From assembly GCA_964613945.1 (NCBI GenBank), contig CAZTJC010000002.1, forward strand, positions 62,001-126,000: a stretch of 64,000 nucleotides of DNA, read 5' to 3'. Both the position numbers and the translations under genes were made by a program. The notes below the pieces were generated by a model. That model was not told where the DNA came from and made no database searches. It was given only the letters and a program-made list of their open reading frames with translations. Shown one piece after another: positions 43,319 to 52,165 of this stretch. Every line of letters starts with the position of its first letter. Within the stretch, counting starts at the first letter, position 1. Source of the DNA: JAVVHH01 sp964613945. Its GTDB lineage: Bacteria > Pseudomonadota > Alphaproteobacteria > Acetobacterales > Acetobacteraceae.

Positions 43319-44141
43319 CGCGGCGGCCCTCGCAGAAATCCGTATCCGAGCACACGAACATCCGCGTCCCCCGGTCGTCCGTCACCACCTCGTCGAGGTA
43401 ACTCTCCGACGCCCCGCACAGCGCGCAATCCGCGGTCGCCCGCCGCGGCTGGAACGGATGATCCTCGAAATCCAGCGACCGCACCGCCGTATAGGGCGGG
43501 ATCGCATAGATCCTCTTCTCCCGCCCCGCCCCGAACAACTGCAGCGCCGGCATCCGGTCCAGCTTCGGATTGTCGAACGCCGGGATCGGCGACGGCGACA
43601 TCAGATATCGCTCGTTCACCATCACCGGGAAATCGTAACTTGTGGCGACATGCCCGAACCGAGTGATGTCCTCATACAGCTTCACATGCATCGGCCCGTA
43701 TTCCGCCAGCGCATGCATCCGCTTGGTCTCCGCCCGGCTCGGCTCCAACCGACTCATCGGCTCCGGCTGCGGCACCTGGTAGACGATCACCTGATCCTCC
43801 CGCAGCGCCGTCTCCGGAATGCGATGCCGCGTCTGGATGATCGTCGCCTCGCCGGTCCGCGTCGTCGTCCGCACCCCCGCCGTTCGCGCGAAGAACCGCC
43901 GGATGCTCACGGCATTGGTCGTGTCGTCCGCGCCTTGGTCGATTACCTTCAGCACGTCGTCCGGCCCCAGCACCGCCGCCGTCACCTGGATGCCGCCGGT
44001 GCCCCAACCGTAGGGCAACGGCATCTCCCGGCTCCCGAACGGCACCTGATGCCCGGGTATCGCGATCCCCTTCAGGATCGCCCGCCGGATCATCCGCTTC
44101 GTCTGCTCGTCCAAATAGGCGAAATTGTATCCCGCGCTCAT
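43311..44141 (-). CDS. phnJ: Carbon-phosphorus lyase radical SAM subunit PhnJ
   Basis: A 276-residue iron-sulphur enzyme that breaks the C-P bond. The N-terminus GYNFAYLDEQTKRMIRRAIL and PGHQVPFGSREMPLPYGWGT are highly conserved; Gly 30 matches the glycyl-radical Gly of the E. coli enzyme. The cluster cysteines are Cys 239, 242, 264 and 270 (DCALCGA and MFVCSDTDFC), with the spacing of the family. All key residues are present, so the lyase should be active. It overlaps phnI by four bases and phnK by eight. Confidence 0.97.
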   Translation of the reverse strand: MSAGYNFAYLDEQTKRMIRRAILKGIAIPGHQVPFGSREMPLPYGWGTGGIQVTAAVLGPDDVLKVIDQGADDTTNAVSIRRFFARTAGVRTTTRTGEATIIQTRHRIPETALREDQVIVYQVPQPEPMSRLEPSRAETKRMHALAEYGPMHVKLYEDITRFGHVATSYDFPVMVNERYLMSPSPIPAFDNPKLDRMPALQLFGAGREKRIYAIPPYTAVRSLDFEDHPFQPRRATADCALCGASESYLDEVVTDDRGTRMFVCSDTDFCEGRRGE

Positions 44142-45193
44142 GGCGTCGCCTCACGCCGCATCTGCCGGATCGTCTCCAGCTCGCTCTGGAAATCCACGTA
44201 ATGCGGCAGCTTCAGATGCTCCACGAACCCGGTTGCCTCGACATTGTCGCAATGCGACAGCACAAACTCCACGCTCTGCGCCGGCGCTTCCGCCACCTCG
44301 CCCAGCTCGGTCGCCCGCATCGCCCGGTCCACCAGCGCCATGCCCATCGCCCGCCGCTCCGCATGGCCGAAGCACAGCCCGTACCCCCGCGTGAACTGCG
44401 GCGGCGCCGTCTTCGAGCCCCCGAACTGGTTCACCATCTGGCACTCCGTCAGAGTCACGTCGCCGATGTCGATCTCGAACCCCAACTCCGCCGGCACCAG
44501 CGTCACCGCGCAGGTCCCGACGCGCATCTCGCCCACGAACGGATGCGTCCCGCCCCAGCCCCGCTGCGTCGAGTAGCCCATCGCCAGCAGGAACCCCTCG
44601 TCGCCGCGCGCCAAGGCCTGCAATCGCGCATCCCGTCCCGCCGGAAACGCCAGCGGCTGCCGCGTCAGATCCACCGGTGCCGCGTCTTCGCTCGCATCGG
44701 TCTCCACCAGCCCCTCGTTCCCGAGGATCGCGAAGGCCGGCGGCATCGTCGCCCCGCCCGCCTCCATCTCCGCCGGCAGGCCCGGCGCCATCTCCTCGAA
44801 ATCCATCAGCCGATGCGTGTAGTCCGTCGTCGGCCCCAGCACCTGTCCACCCGGCAGATCCTTGAAGATTGCCGACACCCGCCGCCGCACCGACATCGCC
44901 GCCGTCTCGACCGCTTCCGCCGTCCCGAACCGCGGCAGCGTCGTCCGATACGCCCGGATCAGGAACGCCGCCTCGATCAGGTCGCCCTGCGCCTGCCGGA
45001 TCGCCCGCGCCGCCAGCGCCCGGTCATACAGCGAGCCTTCTCCCATCACCCGATCGACCGCCCGCCCGAGCTGCTGCTCGATCTGCTCGACCTCCAGCGC
45101 CGGCACCGCCGGGTCGCCCCGCCGCTCCGCAGCCAACCACGCATGCGCCGCATCGATCGCCTGCTCGCCACCCTTGACCGCCACATACGCCAT
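44138..45193 (-). CDS. phnI: C-P lyase core subunit PhnI
   Basis: A 351-residue nucleosidase that, with PhnG, PhnH and PhnL, joins phosphonate to ATP with loss of adenine. MAYVAVKGGEQAIDAAHAWL is the standard start, RAIRQAQGDLIEAAFLIRAY and TQRGWGGTHPFVGEMRVGTC are family blocks, and GYGLCFGHAERRAMGMALVD and FVLSHCDNVEATGFVEHLKL mark the C-terminus. ATG 45193 sits on the phnH stop codon (TGATG); a longer frame to 45244 lies within phnH and is rejected. Confidence 0.96.
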   Translation of the reverse strand: MAYVAVKGGEQAIDAAHAWLAAERRGDPAVPALEVEQIEQQLGRAVDRVMGEGSLYDRALAARAIRQAQGDLIEAAFLIRAYRTTLPRFGTAEAVETAAMSVRRRVSAIFKDLPGGQVLGPTTDYTHRLMDFEEMAPGLPAEMEAGGATMPPAFAILGNEGLVETDASEDAAPVDLTRQPLAFPAGRDARLQALARGDEGFLLAMGYSTQRGWGGTHPFVGEMRVGTCAVTLVPAELGFEIDIGDVTLTECQMVNQFGGSKTAPPQFTRGYGLCFGHAERRAMGMALVDRAMRATELGEVAEAPAQSVEFVLSHCDNVEATGFVEHLKLPHYVDFQSELETIRQMRREATP

Positions 45194-45768
45194 CAGTTGA
45201 TCCCCACCGTTCGAGGCAGCGCCGCCAGGCTGTCCCCGGCGCACAGGATCACGTCGATCCCCCGCGGAAATAGTCGCCGGTTCGCCAGCCAGAATCCGGC
45301 GAAACCCTCCGGCAATCCCGTGACCTCCAGCACTTCTTCGCCCGCGAGCCCAGGTCCGCTCAGCCGTAACGGCTCTCCGGTCCCCAGCGCCTCCACCTGC
45401 AGGATCACCGTCGCCGACCTCTCCGGCTCCTCATCCGACCCGGCGGAGAACCGCTCCAGTGCCGCCGACCCCGACACCACCGCAAACTGCGCCGCCCCGG
45501 CCTCGGCCCGCCGCGCGCCGCAATGGAACGCGACCCACTCCCAGGCCGACGCCACCTGGTCGTCGAGCCAGAGCGGCGTCTCGCCATCGGCCAGCGTCAG
45601 CAACACCGCCGCCGTCGCCCGCGCCAAATTCGGCACCTCCGGCCCACCGACCCGATGCACTCGCCCCGGCCGCGCCATCGCGTCCATCACCGAGCGGAAC
45701 ACCGCCTGGCTATCCCGCACAGGATCGACGAAGCCTGCTAGCAGATCGCTCATGACCGCCCCACTCAT
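45193..45768 (-). CDS. phnH: C-P lyase core subunit PhnH
   Basis: A 191-residue subunit of the PhnGHIJ core. GFVDPVRDSQAVFRSVMDAM, followed by ARPGRVHRVGG, is the diagnostic N-terminal block; LTLADGETPLWLD and LPEGFAGFWLANRRLFPRGI match later family positions. ATG 45768 overlaps the phnG stop codon (ATGA); ATG 45753 is an alternative five codons on. A longer frame upstream lies in phnG. Confidence 0.94.
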   Translation of the reverse strand: MSGAVMSDLLAGFVDPVRDSQAVFRSVMDAMARPGRVHRVGGPEVPNLARATAAVLLTLADGETPLWLDDQVASAWEWVAFHCGARRAEAGAAQFAVVSGSAALERFSAGSDEEPERSATVILQVEALGTGEPLRLSGPGLAGEEVLEVTGLPEGFAGFWLANRRLFPRGIDVILCAGDSLAALPRTVGIN

Positions 45769-46211
45769 GACCGCATCGTCGCCATTGTGAAGAACTGCAC
45801 CTGCGTCGCCGCTGCCCGCCGCGCTTCCAGTGCCCGAGCCGCCGCCTGTGCCTCGGCCAAGCCGGCGATGACCCGCTCCCGCAACCGGTCCCGCAACGCC
45901 GGATCCTGCAACCCGGCATCGATCGCCGCCGCCAGCTCGGCCTGCCGCAACTCGCGCCCGAGGCAATAGGCATGCCCCAGATATCCCGCCGCGCTCCGCA
46001 CCGTGCACCGTACCACGCTGGCCTCGCCGACGTTGAACGCCGCCCCGCTGCCGCCCGCCCGGCCCTGCAGCATCACCAGCCCGGCCTCGGGGCCACGGAT
46101 CAGCCCATATTCCGGCAGCAACCCGGCGCTCGCCTCGGCCAACGTCGCCGCATCCGCCCGCGCCAGCACCGCCATCCATGCTTGACGATCGACAATCCCT
46201 GGATCGGCCAT
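45765..46211 (-). CDS. phnG: C-P lyase core subunit PhnG
   Basis: A 148-residue subunit and first gene of the operon. RQAWMAVLARADAATLAEAS begins the protein, then GLIRGPEAGLVMLQGRAGGS and FNVGEASVVRCTVR, and GYLGHAYCLGRELRQAELAA are the conserved core. AGGAG stands six bases before ATG 46211. The 56-base spacer to phnF holds the palindrome at 46227-46238, so repression by PhnF would silence the whole phn operon. Confidence 0.95.
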   Translation of the reverse strand: MADPGIVDRQAWMAVLARADAATLAEASAGLLPEYGLIRGPEAGLVMLQGRAGGSGAAFNVGEASVVRCTVRSAAGYLGHAYCLGRELRQAELAAAIDAGLQDPALRDRLRERVIAGLAEAQAAARALEARRAAATQVQFFTMATMRS

Positions 46212-46226
46212 CCGGCGCTCCTCATC

Positions 46227-46238
46227 TTGTCTAGACAA
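46227..46238. promoter_or_regulatory. Probable PhnF operator in the phnG/phnF divergent promoter
   Basis: TTGTCTAGACAA is a perfect 12-bp palindrome in the middle of the 56-base spacer between phnG and the divergent regulator phnF. The core TCTAGAC resembles the TATAGACC half of the Mycobacterium PhnF site. On the minus strand a -35-like TTGACC (46264-46259) and a -10-like GATAGT (46243-46238) stand just ahead of it, so a bound protein would overlap the start of phnG transcription. Promoter assignment is tentative; the palindrome is certain. Confidence 0.7.
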
Positions 46239-46267
46239 CTATCGGCACCGACCGCCGAGGTCAACGC

Positions 46268-47026
46268 ATGAACGCCCCCGAACCGCCCGATCGCGATGAC
46301 ATCTCGATGACGCCGACCGGTCGCGCCGAGCCGCTCTGGCGCCGCATCGCGGGCGAACTCGCTGGCGAGTTCGAAACCGCACGCCTCCCGCCCGGAACGC
46401 GCTTGCCGACCGAGTCCGCACTTGCCGCCCGCTTCCAGGTCAATCGGCACACGGTGCGCCGTGCGCTCGAATTGCTCGTCCGCCGCGGCCAGGTACGGGT
46501 CGAGCAAGGGAAGGGGGCCTTCATCGCCGATGACCTGCTCGACTACGAGATCTCGACCCGGACTCGCTTCTCCGAGCGGATCCGCCGTCACAACCGTGTG
46601 CCGGACGGGCGCACCCTTCGTCTCCGTACGGTTCCGGCCCCCGCCGCTATCGCCGCCACCCTACGCGTGGACGAGGGCAGCCCCCTCATCCTCCTCGAAC
46701 GGATCGCGTTGGCTGACGGCGTGCCGCTATCGCTGGCCGACCACTACTTTCCTGCCGACCGTCTTCCTGGCCTCGCCGATGCGCTCCAACGCACCAACTC
46801 GATCACGGAGGCCCTGCTCGCGGTAGGCGTCGACGACTATGTGCGCCAATCGACGCATGTGACCGCCCGCATGCCAACCGCGGCCGAAGCGGAGCATCTC
46901 GAGATCCCCCGCAACCGCCCGCTTCTCGTGTGCGACAACATCAACGTCGACCGCTCCGGTGAACCCATCGAATTCGGCTGCACGCGGCACCCGAGTAGCC
47001 GCGTGCAGCTCGTCTTCGAACCCTGA
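46268..47026 (+). CDS. phnF: GntR/HutC-family phosphonate regulator PhnF
   Basis: A 252-residue transcription factor. The N-terminal winged helix runs PLWRRIAGELAGEFETARLP, PGTRLPTESALAARFQVNRH, TVRRALELLVRRGQVRVEQG, KGAFIADD: the GntR signature. Residues about 100-250 form a UTRA effector domain (HNRVPDGRTLRLRTVPAPAA, SPLILLERIALADGVPLSLA). UTRA regulators in phn loci sense a phosphate or phosphonate metabolite. Divergent from phnG, facing the palindrome, it probably represses both. Converges with the RND pump gene 2 bases beyond its stop codon. Confidence 0.92.
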   Translation: MNAPEPPDRDDISMTPTGRAEPLWRRIAGELAGEFETARLPPGTRLPTESALAARFQVNRHTVRRALELLVRRGQVRVEQGKGAFIADDLLDYEISTRTRFSERIRRHNRVPDGRTLRLRTVPAPAAIAATLRVDEGSPLILLERIALADGVPLSLADHYFPADRLPGLADALQRTNSITEALLAVGVDDYVRQSTHVTARMPTAAEAEHLEIPRNRPLLVCDNINVDRSGEPIEFGCTRHPSSRVQLVFEP

Positions 47027-47028
47027 GG

Positions 47029-50000
47029 CTACTCCGCCGCCTGGGCTGCCGGTGTCATTGCCTTGGCGACCCGCGACGGCTGCCGCTGCTTGGCCGGGCT
47101 CAGCCATTGCTGCAGCTTGTCGAGATAAAGGTACACCACCGGCGTGGTATACAGCGTGAGAATCTGGCTCAGCGCCAACCCGCCCACCATTGCGAACCCC
47201 AGCGGCCGCCGCAGCTCCGACCCGGCGCCGGTCCCGAGCATCAACGGCAACCCCGATAGCAGCGCCGCCATTGTCGTCATTAGGATCGGCCTGAACCGTA
47301 GCAGGCAGGCCTCCCGGATCGCCTCCTCCGGGCTCTTGCCTTCGTTGCGCTCGGCGTTGATGGCGAAGTCCACCATCATGATCCCGTTCTTCTTCACGAT
47401 GCCGATTAGCAGGATGATACCCACGATCGCGATCACCGTCAGGTCGAACCCAAACCCCAGCAGGAACAGCAGGGCGCCCACACCCGCCGCCGGCAAGGTC
47501 GACAGGATGGTCAGTGGCAGGATGTAGCTCTCGTACAGGATGCCCAGGATGATATAGACGGCGATCAGCGCCGCCGCGATCAGGTAAGGCTGCGATGCCA
47601 GGGACGATTGGAACGCCTGCGCCGTCCCCTGGAATGCTCCGGTCACCGTCGCGGGCACCCCGAGTTCGGCTTGCGCCCGCTGGATCGCCACAACGGAGTC
47701 GCCCAGCGAAACACCTTCCTTGAGGTTGTAGGAGATGGTCACCGACGGAAACTGGCTCTGGTGATTGACCACGAGCGGCTGCACTGGCGCGGTACTCGCA
47801 TGCACGATCGTCGACAGCGGCACCAGCGCGCCGGACGCCGACTTGACGTAAAGCTTGCGCAACGTGTCGAGCTCACCCTGCTGCGTCGGCGTCGCTTCCA
47901 GGATTACGTAATACGCCTTCAACCCGGTGAAATACTGCGCCACCTGCCGTTGCCCAAAGGCGTCATATAGCGTCGAGTCGATTGTCGCCGGCTGCACGCC
48001 ATACCGTGCCGCCTCCTCCTTGTCGTAGGTCAACGTCAACGTCAGCCCGGTGCCGGCCGCATCCGATGTCACGTCAGCCAACTGCGGAAGCTGCCGCATC
48101 TTGTCGAGCAGCTTAGGGCCCCAGGCGTTCAACTCGTCGCCGTCCGGATCGGACAGCGTGTATTGATACTGTGTGCGCGACAGGCGCCCGCCGACGCTGA
48201 TGTCCTGCGCCGGCTGCATGAACAGCCGTATGCCCTCGATATCCTGCGCTTTCCCACGCAGGCGCGTGATGACCTGGCTCGCGGTATCGGTGCGATCGCT
48301 CCAGGGCTTCAGCTGGACATACATCCGCCCGTTATTCTGCGTCTGCCCACCCGCTCCCGCACCCACTGACGACGTCAACCCGGCCACCGCAGGGTCGTCC
48401 AGGATCATCTTGTTGATCTTCTGCTGCAGTCCCGACATCGCCGCAAAAGACACGTCCTGTGCAGCGTCGGTCACGCCGATGATGATGCCGGTATCCTGTG
48501 CCGGGAAGAAGCCCTTCGGGATAACGGTGAACAGGAACCCGGTGGCGACGATCACGCCGAAGAACACCATCAGCGTGAGGAAGCGGAACTTGAGCGCGAC
48601 ATCCAGGGTCCGCTCGTAGAAGCCCACCATGCCGTCGAACATGGCCTCGACCAGTTTATACAGTCGCCCGTGCTTGCGCCCATGTTCAGAGACCAGAAAA
48701 CGAGACGCCATCATCGGTGTCAGCGTCAGCGAAACCACCGCCGACGCCACGATGGTGATCGACACCACGATAGCGAACTCGCGAAACAGCCGGCCGACGA
48801 TCCCACTCATCAACAACAGGGGGATAAACACCGCAATCAGGCTCACGCTGATCGACACGATCGTAAAGCCGATTTCGCCAGAGCCTTTGAGCGCCGCTTC
48901 ATAAGGCGTCATGCCATCTTCGATATGCCGGACGATGTTCTCCAGCATGACGATCGCGTCGTCGACCACGAAGCCGACCGCGATGGTCAGGCCCATCAGG
49001 CTGAGGTTGTCGAGGCTGTATCCCAGCACGTACATCGCGCCGAGCGTGCCGACGAGGGCGACCGGAATCGTCACGCTCGGGATGATCGTGGCCCAGACAC
49101 TGCGAAGGAATACGAAGATCACCGCGACCACCAACCCGATCGACAGCAACAGCGTGAACTCGACGTCGTCGACCGAAGCCCGGATCGTCTGGGTCCGGTC
49201 CGAGACCGTCTCCACCTTGATGTCTGGCGGGATACTCTTGACCAACCGAGGCAGCTTCGCCTCCACCGCGTCGACGGTGCTGATCACGTTGGCGCCGGGC
49301 TGCTTAAATACCAGCAACAGCACGGCGGGTTTGCCGTTCTGCCACGCTGCCAGCTTGGTGTTCTGCGGCCCATCAACGGCATGCCCCACATCGCGCACGC
49401 GCACCGGCCCGGTGCCGCGATAGCTGATGATGGCGTCATCGTACTCGCTTGCTTTGGTGCGCTGGTCGTTGGCGTAGATGGAATAGGACTGCGTCGGCCC
49501 ATCGATCAGCCCCTTCGGCGCATTGGCCGTCGAAGCACTCAGCACCGTGCGGACGTCCTCGAGTGTCAGCCCGAGCGACGCGAGTTTGCCCGGATCGACC
49601 TGCACTCGCACCGCCGGCGTCTGCTGACCACCGACCAAGACCTGTGACACACCTGTCACCTGGCTCAGCTGCTGCGCCAGGATGTTCTCGGCATAGTTGT
49701 CCACCTCGGTCAGCGACAACACGTCGGAGGTGACGCCCATGATCAGGATCGGTGCATCGGCCGGATTGGTCTTGCGCACCGTTGGTGGGTTCGGGATGTC
49801 CTTCGGCAGTTGCCCGCCGGCCGCGTTGATTGCCGCCAGCACGTCGGTCAGCGCCGCATCGATACTCCGCGCCAGATCGAACTGCATGGTGATCTGCGAC
49901 GAGCCGGACACGTTCACCGACGTCATCTGCGCCAATCCGGCAATCTGTCCGAACTGCGTCTCCAGCGGCGTGGCGACCGCCGTCGCCATCGTCTGCGGGC

Positions 50001-50163
50001 TCGCGCCCGGGAAGTTGGCCGTCACCGTCAGCGTCGGGAACTCGACCGATGGCAGCGGCGCCACCGGCAGGAACGGATACGCCGCCAACCCGGCGAGGAA
50101 GATCGCCGCAATAATCAGCGACGTCGCGATCGGACGCTTGATGAAAGGAGCCGAAACGTTCAC
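47029..50163 (-). CDS. RND efflux pump inner-membrane permease (HAE1, MdtB/MdtC-like)
   Basis: A 1044-residue proton-driven transporter. It has the family opening SAPFIKRPIATSLIIAAIFL and PVAPLPSVEFPTLTVTANFP, GASPQTMATAVATPLETQFG, the twelve membrane spans, and the proton-relay Asp pair in AVGFVVDDAIVMLENIVRHI. The C-terminal block PEEAIREACLLRFRPILMTT and the final Gly-rich DGLP-like region (GLPLMLGTGAGSELRRPLGF) are complete. Sequence resembles the MdtB/MdtC branch. Start GTG 50163 overlaps the adaptor stop codon (GTGA). No outer-membrane channel gene follows; the pump would need one encoded elsewhere. Confidence 0.93.
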   Translation of the reverse strand: MNVSAPFIKRPIATSLIIAAIFLAGLAAYPFLPVAPLPSVEFPTLTVTANFPGASPQTMATAVATPLETQFGQIAGLAQMTSVNVSGSSQITMQFDLARSIDAALTDVLAAINAAGGQLPKDIPNPPTVRKTNPADAPILIMGVTSDVLSLTEVDNYAENILAQQLSQVTGVSQVLVGGQQTPAVRVQVDPGKLASLGLTLEDVRTVLSASTANAPKGLIDGPTQSYSIYANDQRTKASEYDDAIISYRGTGPVRVRDVGHAVDGPQNTKLAAWQNGKPAVLLLVFKQPGANVISTVDAVEAKLPRLVKSIPPDIKVETVSDRTQTIRASVDDVEFTLLLSIGLVVAVIFVFLRSVWATIIPSVTIPVALVGTLGAMYVLGYSLDNLSLMGLTIAVGFVVDDAIVMLENIVRHIEDGMTPYEAALKGSGEIGFTIVSISVSLIAVFIPLLLMSGIVGRLFREFAIVVSITIVASAVVSLTLTPMMASRFLVSEHGRKHGRLYKLVEAMFDGMVGFYERTLDVALKFRFLTLMVFFGVIVATGFLFTVIPKGFFPAQDTGIIIGVTDAAQDVSFAAMSGLQQKINKMILDDPAVAGLTSSVGAGAGGQTQNNGRMYVQLKPWSDRTDTASQVITRLRGKAQDIEGIRLFMQPAQDISVGGRLSRTQYQYTLSDPDGDELNAWGPKLLDKMRQLPQLADVTSDAAGTGLTLTLTYDKEEAARYGVQPATIDSTLYDAFGQRQVAQYFTGLKAYYVILEATPTQQGELDTLRKLYVKSASGALVPLSTIVHASTAPVQPLVVNHQSQFPSVTISYNLKEGVSLGDSVVAIQRAQAELGVPATVTGAFQGTAQAFQSSLASQPYLIAAALIAVYIILGILYESYILPLTILSTLPAAGVGALLFLLGFGFDLTVIAIVGIILLIGIVKKNGIMMVDFAINAERNEGKSPEEAIREACLLRFRPILMTTMAALLSGLPLMLGTGAGSELRRPLGFAMVGGLALSQILTLYTTPVVYLYLDKLQQWLSPAKQRQPSRVAKAMTPAAQAAE

Positions 50164-51299
50164 GGCGCAGCACTCCGGGGCGAGGCATCGGCGACCATGT
50201 CTTTGGCCGAAACCTTGGTCCCGTCGCCGATGCGGGATTGACCGGCCGTCACGACGACCGCGCCTGGCGCGAGACCATCCAGCAGAACCGCTTGCTTGCC
50301 ATCGTCGTGGGCTACCTTCACGTTCTGCCGCTTGGTCGTCTTGTTGGAGTCCACCTCGAACACGAACAGCCCGTCCTGACCGTGCTGCACGGCGACATGT
50401 GGGATGGTGACGCCGCTCGACACCCCGACCTGCAGCCTGATGTTGACGAACTGCCCGGGGGTCAGGAGCATGTCCGAGTTGGGAAACACCGACCGTAGTT
50501 GGATCGTCCCTGACTCCGAGTTGACCGAGTTGTCCGTCGTGGCCAGGACGCCGCGGTCCAGCACCCGCGTTCCACCCGGCGTGTCGGCAAGCGTCACCAG
50601 TTCTCCGACTTTCATGGCGTCGCGCACCGTCGGCAGATCCGTTTCCGCCAGGCTGTAGATCACCGAGATCGGTTGCTCCTGCACGACCGAGAAGATTGTC
50701 GTCGCCCCGCCAGCCTGCACCACGTTGCCCGGATCGACCCGGCGCAGCCCAACCTTGCCGGCAATCGGCGCTTTTACGATCGAGTAGCTGAGGTTGATCT
50801 TTGCCTCCTCGATCGACGCCTGATCGGCCGCAACCACGCCCTGGTATCTGTTGACCGTCGAATTCTGCGTATCGACCTGTTGACGCGATGCAAAGTCGCT
50901 CTTGGCGAGCTGGCTATACCGTTGCTGGTCGGTTTGCGCGTTCTGCAGCTGTGCCTGGTCCTGCGTCAGCTGTGCCTGCGCCTTGTCCAGGGCCGCTTTG
51001 AACGGGCGCGGATCGATCACGGCCAACACCTGGCCTTTCTGGACCATGTCGCCTTCCTTGACGGAGACGTTGATCAGCACGCCACCGACTTGCGGATGGA
51101 TGTCGATGGAATTCAACGAGCGGACGTTACCGATGGCGGTCAGATAGATCGGGACGCTGTCCTGTCGGCTGGTGGCCACCGAGACCGGGACTGCGGCGAC
51201 GGGTTGGGCCGTTTGCTTGGCAGGCCTAGTGTAATGCCAGGCAGCATAGGCACCGGCCGCGAGCACGGCGCAGATAATCACGGGTCGGACGATCTTCAT
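50160..51299 (-). CDS. RND efflux periplasmic adaptor (membrane fusion protein, MdtA-like)
   Basis: A 379-residue adaptor anchored by an N-terminal membrane segment (VIICAVLAAGAYAAWHYT). The lipoyl halves and hairpin follow: SIDIHPQVGGVLINVSVKEG, DMVQKGQVLAVIDPRPFKAA, then LDKAQAQLTQDQAQLQNAQT as coiled-coil hairpin and APIAGKVGLRRVDPGNVVQA as second lipoyl half. The beta-barrel part is SGTIQLRSVFPNSDMLLTPG. It precedes and overlaps the permease gene, making a two-gene pump. Confidence 0.92.
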   Translation of the reverse strand: MKIVRPVIICAVLAAGAYAAWHYTRPAKQTAQPVAAVPVSVATSRQDSVPIYLTAIGNVRSLNSIDIHPQVGGVLINVSVKEGDMVQKGQVLAVIDPRPFKAALDKAQAQLTQDQAQLQNAQTDQQRYSQLAKSDFASRQQVDTQNSTVNRYQGVVAADQASIEEAKINLSYSIVKAPIAGKVGLRRVDPGNVVQAGGATTIFSVVQEQPISVIYSLAETDLPTVRDAMKVGELVTLADTPGGTRVLDRGVLATTDNSVNSESGTIQLRSVFPNSDMLLTPGQFVNIRLQVGVSSGVTIPHVAVQHGQDGLFVFEVDSNKTTKRQNVKVAHDDGKQAVLLDGLAPGAVVVTAGQSRIGDGTKVSAKDMVADASPRSAAP

Positions 51300-51388
51300 T
51301 CCACCACCTTACGCACGGAGCGTGCTCAATCCACGCCCATCGAGAATACGTGATGCGATTGTGAAACGGGTGGGTAATCGACCGGTAA

Positions 51389-52090
51389 TTAAGCGCCGCG
51401 CAACTCGGCCAGTCCGCGCTTGGCCGTGCCGTCTGGGGCGAAGTTCTCCGGGTCGAGCCAGCGGAGCAATCCGCGGCAGCAAGTCGGCCACTCGTTTTCG
51501 AGTATGCTGAAATAGGCCGTGTCCCGCAGTCGGCCTTTGACAACGAGATGCGAGCGCAGCACGCCCTCGTAAGTAAAGCCTAGCCGCTCGGCAGCACGGC
51601 GCGATGGCGCGTTCATTGCGTTGCATTTCCACACCAGCCGGCGATAGCCCAGCTCGTCCATCGCGAGCCGCATGAGCAGGAACATGGCCTCCGTGGCTGC
51701 TCGGGTGCGCTGCATGGCCGGGCCGAACCAGATATGCCCAATCTCGATCGCGGCGTTCTTGGGTTGGATGTCCATCAGCGTCAGCCAGCCGGTGACGGCT
51801 CCCGTCGCCACTGGTCGGACGGCCCAGGCTACCGGGTCATGCGTCGAGGCGAAGTCGGCGACGAACGCGCCCAAAGCCTCGCTCGTCTGGAACGGGCCAT
51901 AGCCCATGTAGTCCCAACTCGCGGCACCGCCGGCAACCTGTCCGGCTTCCCACAGATCGTCGGTGTGCCGACGATGCAGCGGCTCGAGCACCACGTATTT
52001 GCCCCGTATTGGCACCCGTGCAGGCAAGGCCCGTGGGATCGTGTCAACTTCCGGGCCGATCAAGCGTTCAATCATCGGCCAATCATGCAC
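51389..52090 (-). CDS. GNAT acetyltransferase (RimJ/RimL-like)
   Basis: A 233-residue acetyltransferase. RGKYVVLEPLHRRHTDDLWE is the usual RimJ/RimL beginning; NAAIEIGHIWFGPAMQRTRA and TEAMFLLMRLAMDELGYRRL hold the acetyl-CoA contacts, and KCNAMNAPSRRAAERLGFTY and EGVLRSHLVVKGRLRDTAYF are the late motifs. Start is uncertain: GTG 52090 or ATG 52075. Related proteins act on ribosomal proteins or small amines; the substrate is not known. Confidence 0.85.
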   Translation of the reverse strand: MHDWPMIERLIGPEVDTIPRALPARVPIRGKYVVLEPLHRRHTDDLWEAGQVAGGAASWDYMGYGPFQTSEALGAFVADFASTHDPVAWAVRPVATGAVTGWLTLMDIQPKNAAIEIGHIWFGPAMQRTRAATEAMFLLMRLAMDELGYRRLVWKCNAMNAPSRRAAERLGFTYEGVLRSHLVVKGRLRDTAYFSILENEWPTCCRGLLRWLDPENFAPDGTAKRGLAELRGA

Positions 52091-52165
52091 GCTTTCTGCT
52101 TTCCGGTCTGCGCGATGGTTGCGACACCGCTTTGGGCATCAACCCAATCAGCTTTGGAGAACACC

